Assembly: GCA_023145935.1 (NCBI GenBank)
Contig: JAGLDB010000124.1
Location: forward strand, 1 to 5,857
Source: Candidatus Sabulitectum sp.
Lineage (GTDB): Bacteria; Fermentibacterota; Fermentibacteria; Fermentibacterales; Fermentibacteraceae
Direction of reading: 5' to 3'
Length of the DNA stretch: 5,857 bases
This document shows positions 1 to 5,623 of the stretch, piece after piece (positions within the stretch are counted from its first letter, which is position 1; each line of letters begins with the position of its first letter). Below the pieces are notes generated by a model. That model searched no databases. It was not told the DNA's origin and saw nothing but the letters and a program-made list of their open reading frames with translations. The position numbers were made by a program, and so were the translations under genes.

Positions 1-93
1 CTGAACCTCACGGACGATATCCATCATCCGTGTGTGATCGTCAGCATTTCTTTTACAGATATCTCTGATGGCTATTTCGAAATTTTCTGCCAT
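1..93 (-). CDS. Probable NuoE-like (24 kDa, HydC/HndA-type) hydrogenase subunit, N-terminal fragment
   Basis: Partial gene: 31 codons from an ATG at 93-91, open to the left edge of the window. A Shine-Dalgarno-like GAGGT lies about 6 nt upstream of the ATG. The visible N-terminus contains a short segment, DDHTRMMDIVREVQ (residues 18-31). From memory this resembles the helical start of NuoE-type [2Fe-2S] subunits (respiratory complex I 24 kDa, HoxE/HoxF N-terminus, HndA/HydC), which typically read like 'D-R-T-R-M-(L/M)-D-I-(V/L)-x-x-V-Q'. Such subunits bind one [2Fe-2S] cluster through four cysteines further downstream and pass electrons between NAD(P)H, flavin and the hydrogenase subunit. Those cysteines would lie outside the window, so the assignment rests on this short match plus the adjacent [FeFe]-hydrogenase maturation genes. 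It is the likely first gene of the structural hydrogenase operon. The family call is fairly likely; the exact subunit name is not certain. Confidence 0.68.
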   Translation of the reverse strand, partial: MAENFEIAIRDICKRNADDHTRMMDIVREVQ

Positions 94-145
94 TAATTAC
101 CTCGGCTTTTGTCATAAGTGTAGAAAACCAGAACCTCGGGAATAA

Positions 146-180
146 CAGCAATTTCCTATCTGGTAATGCAGGAATTGCTG
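146..180 (-). repeat. Imperfect inverted repeat in the leader of the hydrogenase subunit gene
   Basis: CAGCAATTTCC at 146-156 is the reverse complement of GGAATTGCTG at 171-180 apart from one extra T, with a 14-bp spacer. In the minus-strand transcript this gives a 10-bp stem with a single bulged A, ending 52 nt before the start codon at 93. The base following the stem in the transcript begins UUAUUCCC, which is not a proper U-tract, so it does not look like an intrinsic terminator. It could be an mRNA stability or control hairpin, or a DNA operator. The repeat itself is directly visible; its role is unknown. Confidence 0.6.
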
Positions 181-466
181 CGCATCCTCGTGCGGACTAC
201 TGTTAGTTTCTTAACTTCTGCTCCGGCAAGCACTTCCCTCCATTCTGCCGAAAAGCTCAGACAAATATAATGCACTGGTAAACAAATCAATCAACAAATA
301 TTAGCACACCTACAAATGTTTCGGACATCAAACAACAACCTGCGAGATCATCAGCAGGAACGACATATGAACATAAATTATGCAAATAAAAGACACCTAC
401 CTTTCTTAGCCTAACAAGACCAGAGCCCTGTCTCAGAAAGACACATCTCCATACTTACACTACCGG

Positions 467-495
467 ATTATGCAGTAAAAACCCACACCTGTAAA
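467..495 (-). promoter_or_regulatory. Candidate sigma70-type promoter for the hydrogenase operon
   Basis: On the minus strand TTTACA (495-490) and CATAAT (472-467) are separated by exactly 17 bp; each hexamer matches the consensus at 5 of 6 positions. It points toward the NuoE-like gene and would put the transcript start near 460, giving a leader of about 365 nt. This is the best match to consensus I found in the gap, but AT-rich DNA gives such matches by chance and no transcript evidence exists. Confidence 0.4.
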
Positions 496-525
496 GCCCC
501 TGCAATAGAGATGCTAACGGATTGA

Positions 526-553
526 TACATAACAATTTAAAACCTCTTGTCAA
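526..553 (-). promoter_or_regulatory. Weaker alternative promoter candidate
   Basis: A perfect TTGACA (553-548 on the minus strand) is followed after 16 bp by TATGTA (531-526), which matches the -10 consensus poorly beyond its first three bases. It would start a transcript about 60 bp upstream of the better candidate. A third pair, TTGTCA and TATACA with 17 bp between them, lies at 580-608, just after hydF. None can be preferred without mapped transcript ends. Confidence 0.22.
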
Positions 554-681
554 AGTTGCACCTATCTAACTGTTTTTGCTGTATAACGCCACGTCCTGAA
601 TATGACAAACTCATGCTGATTTCACACCTTGCATCATGGATCACTGTCCTATGACTGTGGGAATACTGGAATCTACTTCCA

Positions 682-1902
682 CTACTTTTCCATACCCGAC
701 AAATTGCTGAACGGCCCCAGAGCCCGGTGGAATATTCCAAGCGAATAGGATATGGCAACACCGTAATTTGTTATTGGAACACCCATATCTCTGCATTTCA
801 TGATTCTTGAGGCCATCATCCGGGGATTGAATGTACACCCTCCACAGTGAATTATTAATTTGAACGAGGAAATGTCTTCGGGAAAGTCGTGTCCCCTGGT
901 AAAAGAAAAGTCCAGTTCACCGCCCACATGCTCTGAAAGCCACTTCGGAATTTTCACTGTACCTATGTCATCCACTGTGGGATGATGAGTACAGGCCTCT
1001 GCCACAAGAACCCTGTCACCGGGTTTCAGCTTTTCAATCGATCTTGCTCCATCCACAAATGTCTGCAGATCTCCTTTGTACCGGGCAAAAAGAATTGAGA
1101 AAGAGGTCAGCGGCACATCATCGGGTGTATTTTCGGCAACACTGAGAAAGGCCTGAGAATCGGTAATTACCAGAGCTGGCTTCTTCTTCATGTTGTTCAG
1201 CGCATTGGGGAGATCACGCTCTTGAACAACCGTGCAGTATGCCTGATTATCCAGAATATCCCTGATGGTTTGTACCTGGGGCATGATCAGTCTTCCCTTT
1301 GGGGCTTCTGAATCAATGGGGGTAACAAGCACCACCATATCCCCGGGGTTTATAAGATCACCAAGAATTGTAGTGGGAATAAATAAACTGTCAGGAAGGA
1401 TCTGGATGAGCTTTGTTTTTATTGATTCAGCCGCATCAGGGCTAACAGCGGAGATCTGTATGTATGGAACATCTTTCTTTGATAGAAAAGCAAGAGCCCG
1501 GTCAGGAGGCTCCGGAAACAGATCCGCCTTGTTAAAAACCACCAGTAGCGGAGTACCCATTCCAAGAAATTTTCTGACCAGATCTTCCTCAAATTCATCC
1601 CAGTTGCAGGAATCACTTACTACCACCGCTACATCTGCACGGTCAAAAAACTTTTTCGTTCTTCCAGTGCGCTCCGTGCCCAGCACACCACCATCGTCCA
1701 GCCCGGCTGTGTCCACAAGAAGCACCGGACCAAGGGGAAGCAATTCCATGGCCTTCTGCACAGGATCAGTAGTGGTGCCGGGAACATCAGAAACAATTGA
1801 TACATTCTGTCTGGTCAAAGCATTCATAAATGTGGATTTTCCCACATTCCGTCTTCCAAAAATGCCTATCTGTGTTCTCAACCCTCTGGGAGTTTTTAAC
1901 AT
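682..1902 (-). CDS. hydF: [FeFe]-hydrogenase H-cluster maturation GTPase HydF
   Basis: HydF, 406 aa, the usual length for the family. It is the cytoplasmic GTPase and iron-sulfur scaffold on which the two-iron subcluster of the H-cluster is completed before transfer to apo-HydA. The N-terminal G domain (about 1-175) shows the P-loop GRRNVGKST at 16-24, the TT pair of switch I at 43-44, DTAG at 64-67, NKAD at 124-127 and SA at 151-152. A middle dimerisation region follows. The C-terminal cluster-binding domain has the full family signature: C304-x-H306, then 45 residues, then H352-C353-x-x-C356. All cluster ligands and GTPase motifs are intact, so the protein should work. The ATG at 1902 has a strong GGAGG 8 nt upstream, located within the last codons of hydE, and overlaps the hydE stop by 7 bp, which suggests translational coupling. 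It is the last of the three maturation genes; the hydrogenase subunit gene follows after a 588-bp gap. Confidence 0.97.
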   Translation of the reverse strand: MLKTPRGLRTQIGIFGRRNVGKSTFMNALTRQNVSIVSDVPGTTTDPVQKAMELLPLGPVLLVDTAGLDDGGVLGTERTGRTKKFFDRADVAVVVSDSCNWDEFEEDLVRKFLGMGTPLLVVFNKADLFPEPPDRALAFLSKKDVPYIQISAVSPDAAESIKTKLIQILPDSLFIPTTILGDLINPGDMVVLVTPIDSEAPKGRLIMPQVQTIRDILDNQAYCTVVQERDLPNALNNMKKKPALVITDSQAFLSVAENTPDDVPLTSFSILFARYKGDLQTFVDGARSIEKLKPGDRVLVAEACTHHPTVDDIGTVKIPKWLSEHVGGELDFSFTRGHDFPEDISSFKLIIHCGGCTFNPRMMASRIMKCRDMGVPITNYGVAISYSLGIFHRALGPFSNLSGMEK

Positions 1903-3044
1903 TGTTCCCGCCTCCTCTCCTGTCCGGAAACCTCATTGATGGAAATTGGATCATTCAAAGATTCCATGCCTCTTCTCTTGAAGAAATGCTTCGAGTCACC
2001 CCACTTTCCGTAGATCACAGTCTCTCCTGCATTCTTTATCCCTGCAACAAGATTTTCTCTGCATACCTCTGAATTCTCATCCATGCATGGCTTGTTGTCA
2101 TAAAGCTGGTAGCCGGTACGGTATTCAGTACCTGTTACATTGGGCATTATTATGTTTGCTCCGGCCTTCAATCCCAGCTCCCTTCCATCACTCTTCAGAG
2201 CCTGCAATGCAGTGGTAGCCGCGATATTTACATCTTTCAACACGATCCTGGTCACAGCGATCATCTTTAGAGCAAGTTCGAATTGAGAGTTTTCAGTGCA
2301 GTTTGCCGGCTTCTGACTCATGGGGGTAGAGTGATGAGGAATGTACGGGCCCATTCCTATCATGTCTATGTCGTTCTTTTTGAAGAATAGAATGTCTGAA
2401 GCAAGCTGGGCAACTGTCTGCCCCGGCAGACCGATCATCACACCGGTACCCACCTGATAACCGGTTTCCCGCAAGTATCCCAGGCAAGCCACTCTCTCTT
2501 CAAAACTGTATCCAAGCGGATGAATCTGCCTGTAAAGCAAAGGGTCGGATGTTTCGATCCTTAACAAATAGCGATGCGCTCCTGCTTCAAACCACCGGGC
2601 ATACACATCTTTACTCTGTTCTCCCAGTGAAAGAGTTATTCCCAGAGAGCCACAGGATAACTGCTTGATCTCCCTTAAAATTTCTTCGATGAAATCAATG
2701 AAACCGGCATCTCTCCGCTCCCCTGCCTGAATAACCAGTGAGCCATATCCTGCTTTATGAGTCCACAGCGCAGCATCAAGGATCTGCTGTTTTGTCATCT
2801 GGAAACGGGTCACATCAAGGTTGCTTCTGCGTATGCCGCAATAGAGACAATCTCTTTCACAGATGTTGCTTAACTCTATTATACCTCGAAAATGAACTCC
2901 CTGGCGGGCATTAGTGTTCTTTACCATGCAGGCACGGTTGAACAGAGAAGCTGTATTATCCTCTCCGGTTGTCTTAAGAAGGGAGCAGATCTCTTCAACT
3001 GTAAAGTCTGTTTTCTGCAGTAAGCTGTCAGAAATAGAGGTCAT
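1896..3044 (-). CDS. hydE: [FeFe]-hydrogenase maturase, radical SAM protein HydE
   Basis: HydE, 382 aa from the ATG at 3044. It is a radical S-adenosylmethionine enzyme of the biotin synthase-like class that acts on the HydG-derived Fe(CO)2(CN)-cysteine complex to make the precursor of the two-iron subcluster. The [4Fe-4S] motif is C62-x3-C66-x2-C69 (CERDCLYC at 62-69). Typical later segments are visible: QAGERRD (106-112), LLRIETSD (160-167), GTGVMIGLPGQT (199-210) and GMGPYIPHHSTP (230-241). The optional C-terminal cluster motif of some HydE (C-x7-C-x2-C) is incomplete: C320 and C328 are present but the third position is N331. A GTG at 3050 would add two residues, but GGAAGG lies 5 nt before the ATG at 3044 and directly abuts the GTG, so the ATG is preferred. 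The start overlaps hydG by 17 bp. The protein is some 30 residues longer than common HydE, mostly a charged C-terminal tail (about 355-382) ending in C382; the last codons double as the hydF ribosome site. Confidence 0.96.
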   Translation of the reverse strand: MTSISDSLLQKTDFTVEEICSLLKTTGEDNTASLFNRACMVKNTNARQGVHFRGIIELSNICERDCLYCGIRRSNLDVTRFQMTKQQILDAALWTHKAGYGSLVIQAGERRDAGFIDFIEEILREIKQLSCGSLGITLSLGEQSKDVYARWFEAGAHRYLLRIETSDPLLYRQIHPLGYSFEERVACLGYLRETGYQVGTGVMIGLPGQTVAQLASDILFFKKNDIDMIGMGPYIPHHSTPMSQKPANCTENSQFELALKMIAVTRIVLKDVNIAATTALQALKSDGRELGLKAGANIIMPNVTGTEYRTGYQLYDNKPCMDENSEVCRENLVAGIKNAGETVIYGKWGDSKHFFKRRGMESLNDPISINEVSGQERRREQC

Positions 3045-4434
3045 GGGCACCTTCCAGCTGTGTCTTTCTCAGTTTCTCCACAAGATCACTCTTGTTGGAA
3101 TGCGAGTACCGGCTTAATTCATGTGCTATAAGGGCATCGCCTGCAACTTGAGTGGCAGGAGAAGCATAATCCAGCAGATATTCCTGCAGGGTCAGAAGAC
3201 CATTGGGTGTGCAGAATTTTTCAATGAAACCGGGTATGGCAAATTCCATGAACTGCTCACCGGTACGCCCGGCACGGTAGCATGATGTACAGAAGCTTGG
3301 AATGTATCCTGTGTCCAATAGCTCACGGACTATCTCATCCATAGTGCGGGAGTCGCCGATATGAAATTGTTCCTTGTTCATTTCCTGCTTCATATGATTT
3401 GTATATCCCCCAAGATCAATACGGGTCCCGGCATCTATCTGTGACACACCGAACTCCATTACCTCGCGGCGGATCTCCGGTGTTTCTCTTGCTGTGAGGA
3501 TCATACCGGTGTATGGAATGGCCAGCCGCAGGATAGCCACAAGCCGCTTGAATTCGTCATCTGAAACAAGATACTGCTCATCAAGCTGTACCCCGTGAGC
3601 AGGGCGAACCCTGGGAAAGCTCACTGTGTGCGGGCCGCATCCGAATCTGTCCATAAGGAATCGTGCATGGGTCACCATGGAAAGCACTTCAAAACGCCAG
3701 TCGTAAAGACCGAAGAGAGCGCCTATGCCCACATCGTCACAGCCTGCTTCATAGGCTCTTGTAAGACCGTCCAGGCGGTACAGATAGTCTCCCTTGTTTG
3801 TATTCGAGGGGTGATACTTACTGTATGCTTTGTGATTGTATGTCTCCTGGAATATCTGATATGTACCTATACCGGCTTCTTTTACAAGTTTGTAACCTTC
3901 GGTATCCATGGGGGCGGCATTGATGTTTACCCTTCTGATATCGCCATTTCCTTTTTTGACCGAATAGACCTTCTCAACAGTTCCTGCAATGTACTCAGGT
4001 GTGTAACTGGAATGTTCACCACAGACAAGAATAAGACGCTTGTGCCCGGCATCTTCAAGTGCCTCCACCTGTTTAACTAACTCTGAATCACTCAGTGTCT
4101 TGCGGACTGTGGTTTTTGATGATCTTCTGAAAGAACAGTAACCGCAGTCGTTCTCACAAAGATTGCCTGTGTATAGAGGGGCAAAAATAACAATTCGGTT
4201 CCCGTACACATTCTTCTTTAAAGTGCGGGCGGCGTCATAGATCTCCTCCAGAAGCTCATTGCTCTTCACCGCAAGCAGAGCAGCTGTTTCAGCCACAGTC
4301 AAAGCTTCCTTGTTCAGGCTTTTTGCTATGATCTCCCGAACGAGTACTGCATTCTCCACTGTTTCAGCAACCAGGTCTTCAATAACCTGATCGTTTATGA
4401 AATCCTTACAGTTTTTTGATAATTCCCGTTTCAT
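3028..4434 (-). CDS. hydG: [FeFe]-hydrogenase maturase, tyrosine-cleaving radical SAM protein HydG
   Basis: HydG, 468 aa, normal length. This cytoplasmic radical SAM tyrosine lyase cleaves tyrosine to p-cresol and dehydroglycine and converts the latter to CO and cyanide, which end up on an iron-cysteine synthon used for the H-cluster. The radical SAM [4Fe-4S] motif is C93-x3-C97-x2-C100 (within LCENDCGYC). The C-terminal auxiliary cluster motif that separates HydG from the related thiamine enzyme ThiH is complete: C382-x2-C385-x22-C408. H269 in GPHTVSFPR (267-275) is probably the histidine ligand of the 'dangler' iron known in HydG structures. The ATG at 4434 has AAGG 6 nt upstream and an in-frame TGA 15 nt before it, so no longer start is possible nearby. 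The gene follows the receiver-kinase after 48 bp containing an inverted repeat, and its 3' end overlaps hydE. All known catalytic cysteines are present. Confidence 0.98.
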   Translation of the reverse strand: MKRELSKNCKDFINDQVIEDLVAETVENAVLVREIIAKSLNKEALTVAETAALLAVKSNELLEEIYDAARTLKKNVYGNRIVIFAPLYTGNLCENDCGYCSFRRSSKTTVRKTLSDSELVKQVEALEDAGHKRLILVCGEHSSYTPEYIAGTVEKVYSVKKGNGDIRRVNINAAPMDTEGYKLVKEAGIGTYQIFQETYNHKAYSKYHPSNTNKGDYLYRLDGLTRAYEAGCDDVGIGALFGLYDWRFEVLSMVTHARFLMDRFGCGPHTVSFPRVRPAHGVQLDEQYLVSDDEFKRLVAILRLAIPYTGMILTARETPEIRREVMEFGVSQIDAGTRIDLGGYTNHMKQEMNKEQFHIGDSRTMDEIVRELLDTGYIPSFCTSCYRAGRTGEQFMEFAIPGFIEKFCTPNGLLTLQEYLLDYASPATQVAGDALIAHELSRYSHSNKSDLVEKLRKTQLEGAHDLYF

Positions 4435-4447
4435 TGCTTTCCTTAAA

Positions 4448-4474
4448 CATCACAGCTGCATTACCTCTGTGATG
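4448..4474 (-). repeat. Perfect 8-bp inverted repeat between the kinase gene and hydG
   Basis: CATCACAG (4448-4455) and CTGTGATG (4467-4474) are exact reverse complements with an 11-bp spacer. In the transcript this folds into an 8-bp stem with an 11-nt loop, 13 nt upstream of the hydG start codon and next to its AAGG ribosome site. Only three U residues follow, so it is not a good intrinsic terminator. Possible roles are an mRNA processing or stability hairpin that sets different levels of kinase and maturase, or an operator for a dimeric regulator. The arms read TCACA...TGTGA, opposite to the CRP/FNR-type order, so that class is not supported. Confidence 0.6.
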
Positions 4475-4482
4475 GTATTTTT

Positions 4483-5619
4483 TCAGGTTTTCTGCAGTGT
4501 AACAGTAAATGTCGAGCCCACTTCAGGAGTGCTCTCAACTGTTACCTCTCCATTGTACAGCAACGCAATTCTTTTCATTATTGAAAGCCCGAGACCGCTG
4601 CCCAGAATGTCTCTGGTTTTAGAGTTCTTTATTCTTACAAACTCTCCGAACAGCTTTTCAACTTCACTCTCCGACATTCCAATACCAGTATCTGTTACAG
4701 CAATCCGGATCAGATCATGTTCAGGTTCATCCATCACTTTTACAGTAACACGCCCTGAGTCTTTGTTGTATTTCACTGCGTTGGAAATAAGGTTGTTCAG
4801 TATTATCTCCAACTCACCGCTGTCTGCAACCATTGTGATCTCTTCTGAGGTGGCCTCAATAGAAATTGTGATTCCCCGTCGGTCAGCCTCCGGCTTCATG
4901 GTTTCCATGCTGATACCTGCAATTTCCAGTACATCAACTAAAGACACTTCTCTCTTCTTCTGACCGGACTCAAGTCTGGTCAGATCAAGAAGATCGTAGA
5001 TCAGTTTCCTCATACCGCCAAGCCTTGTAAGGCTTCTGCCAACCACTTTCTCGTATACAGCAGGGTCGTCCATTCCAATACCGTCACGAAGCAGGAAAAG
5101 ATAGCCTTCAATGGCAGCCAGGGGTGCTTTCAGTTCGTGGGCCAGAACACTGATAAACTGGAATCTTACCCTTCGTTTTTCCCGCCCCAGTTCCCGTGCC
5201 TGGCGTAGCGTAACAAGGTGAGCTGCCGCCTGCCTGACAGAAACCTTCAACTCTGCCGGAGTGAACGGTTTGGGCAGAAAATCATACGCCCCCTGCTTTG
5301 TTGCTGATATGGCAGTCTCGATGGATGCGTAAGCGGTGATCATTATGGCCATCAGGTCAAGGTCATTCTGATTTATCCAGTGCAGAACCTCAATGCCCGA
5401 GATCCCGCCCATCTTGTTGTCAAGCAGAACGATATCCGGGGATGACTCTTTCATAAGAGCAATTGCTTCCTCACCTGACGCAGCCTCGGTTACATCAAAC
5501 TTTACAATGTCACCTGCGTCCTCTGTCTCCATTGAGAAATGTCGGAGAGAGCGCTTAACACCCAGTCGCATACCTTCTTCGTCATCAACGATCAGCAGAG
5601 AAAGTACTTTCTCAGCCAT
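4483..5619 (-). CDS. Soluble receiver-histidine kinase (REC-HisKA-HATPase) of the hydrogenase cluster
   Basis: A 378-aa cytoplasmic signalling protein with no membrane segment and no PAS or GAF sensor domain. Residues about 5-130 are a receiver with acidic D12/D13, phospho-acceptor D67 (LLDNKM), T95 and K117 (LPKPF). Residues about 151-217 form the dimerisation and phospho-acceptor domain with H161 in FISVLAHELKAPLAAIEGY. Residues about 265-378 are the ATPase domain: N box N276/N280 in NNLISNAVKY, G1 DTGIGM (310-315), F box FGEF (324-327) and G2 GSGLGL (340-345). All catalytic residues are present, so it should be an active kinase whose receiver may gate activity or take phosphate from another protein. 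The receiver carries about ten extra residues between helix 1 and strand 2 (about 29-43), a trait I recall in receiver-kinases beside [FeFe]-hydrogenase genes. The ATG at 5619 lies 4 bp past the stop of the upstream response regulator, with a weak GAGAG site. It likely regulates, or is informed by, the hydrogenase system; the signal is unknown. Confidence 0.93.
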   Translation of the reverse strand: MAEKVLSLLIVDDEEGMRLGVKRSLRHFSMETEDAGDIVKFDVTEAASGEEAIALMKESSPDIVLLDNKMGGISGIEVLHWINQNDLDLMAIMITAYASIETAISATKQGAYDFLPKPFTPAELKVSVRQAAAHLVTLRQARELGREKRRVRFQFISVLAHELKAPLAAIEGYLFLLRDGIGMDDPAVYEKVVGRSLTRLGGMRKLIYDLLDLTRLESGQKKREVSLVDVLEIAGISMETMKPEADRRGITISIEATSEEITMVADSGELEIILNNLISNAVKYNKDSGRVTVKVMDEPEHDLIRIAVTDTGIGMSESEVEKLFGEFVRIKNSKTRDILGSGLGLSIMKRIALLYNGEVTVESTPEVGSTFTVTLQKT

Positions 5620-5623
5620 GATG

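Larger units (their letters stand above)
94..681. other. Non-coding gap between hydF and the hydrogenase subunit gene
   Basis: This 588-bp AT-rich stretch holds no convincing gene. Short open frames here either run into hydF in another frame or lack ribosome sites and family resemblance. No tRNA, rRNA or known riboswitch is recognisable. Reading on the minus strand it contains three sigma70-like hexamer pairs: 580-608 (TTGTCA, 17 bp, TATACA), 526-553 (TTGACA, 16 bp, TATGTA) and 467-495 (TTTACA, 17 bp, CATAAT). It also has a 10-bp imperfect inverted repeat at 146-180. No strong rho-independent terminator follows hydF, so read-through from the maturation genes into the hydrogenase gene is possible. 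The gap is long for a within-operon spacer and best explained as a separate regulatory region for the structural hydrogenase operon. Confidence 0.6.

Noticed and set aside
225..245. Possible sigma54-type promoter (GG...GC) on the minus strand around TGGAGGGAAGTGCTTGC
   Set aside because: No GG/GC pair has the required 10-bp spacing, so it does not fit a -24/-12 promoter.
331..358. CCTGC-N10-GCAGG followed by a T-rich run on the minus strand, terminator-like
   Set aside because: The stem is only 5 bp with a 10-nt loop and the following TTGTTGTTT is interrupted; too weak to call a terminator.
510..520. GATGCTAACGG occurs here and again at 5620-5630
   Set aside because: An 11-base direct repeat is expected by chance a few times in a window of this size, and the two contexts are otherwise unrelated.
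635..660. Imperfect hairpin just after hydF (CACAGTC / GACAGTG with a mismatch)
   Set aside because: The short mismatched stem has no U-tract after it, so it does not support an intrinsic terminator for hydF.
537..838. Two short minus-strand open frames (about 74 and 65 codons) across the 3' end of hydF
   Set aside because: Both overlap hydF in other frames, have no convincing ribosome site and no family-like sequence; they are shadows.
1265..1939. Long plus-strand open frame of 224 codons opposite hydF
   Set aside because: It is antisense to the intact hydF gene, serine/threonine-rich in the way typical of antisense frames, and shows no domain. The same applies to plus-strand frames at 3595-4080 and 4397-4963.
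3045..3050. GTG start for hydE, two codons upstream of the ATG
   Set aside because: The Shine-Dalgarno-like GGAAGG abuts the GTG with no spacing but sits 5 nt from the ATG at 3044.
4453..4464. Three-codon open frame ATG-CAG-CTG-TGA in the hairpin before hydG, in frame with hydG and preceded by GAGGT
   Set aside because: Too short to distinguish from chance. The in-frame TGA could suggest read-through, but there is no supporting element and hydG has its own good start and ribosome site.
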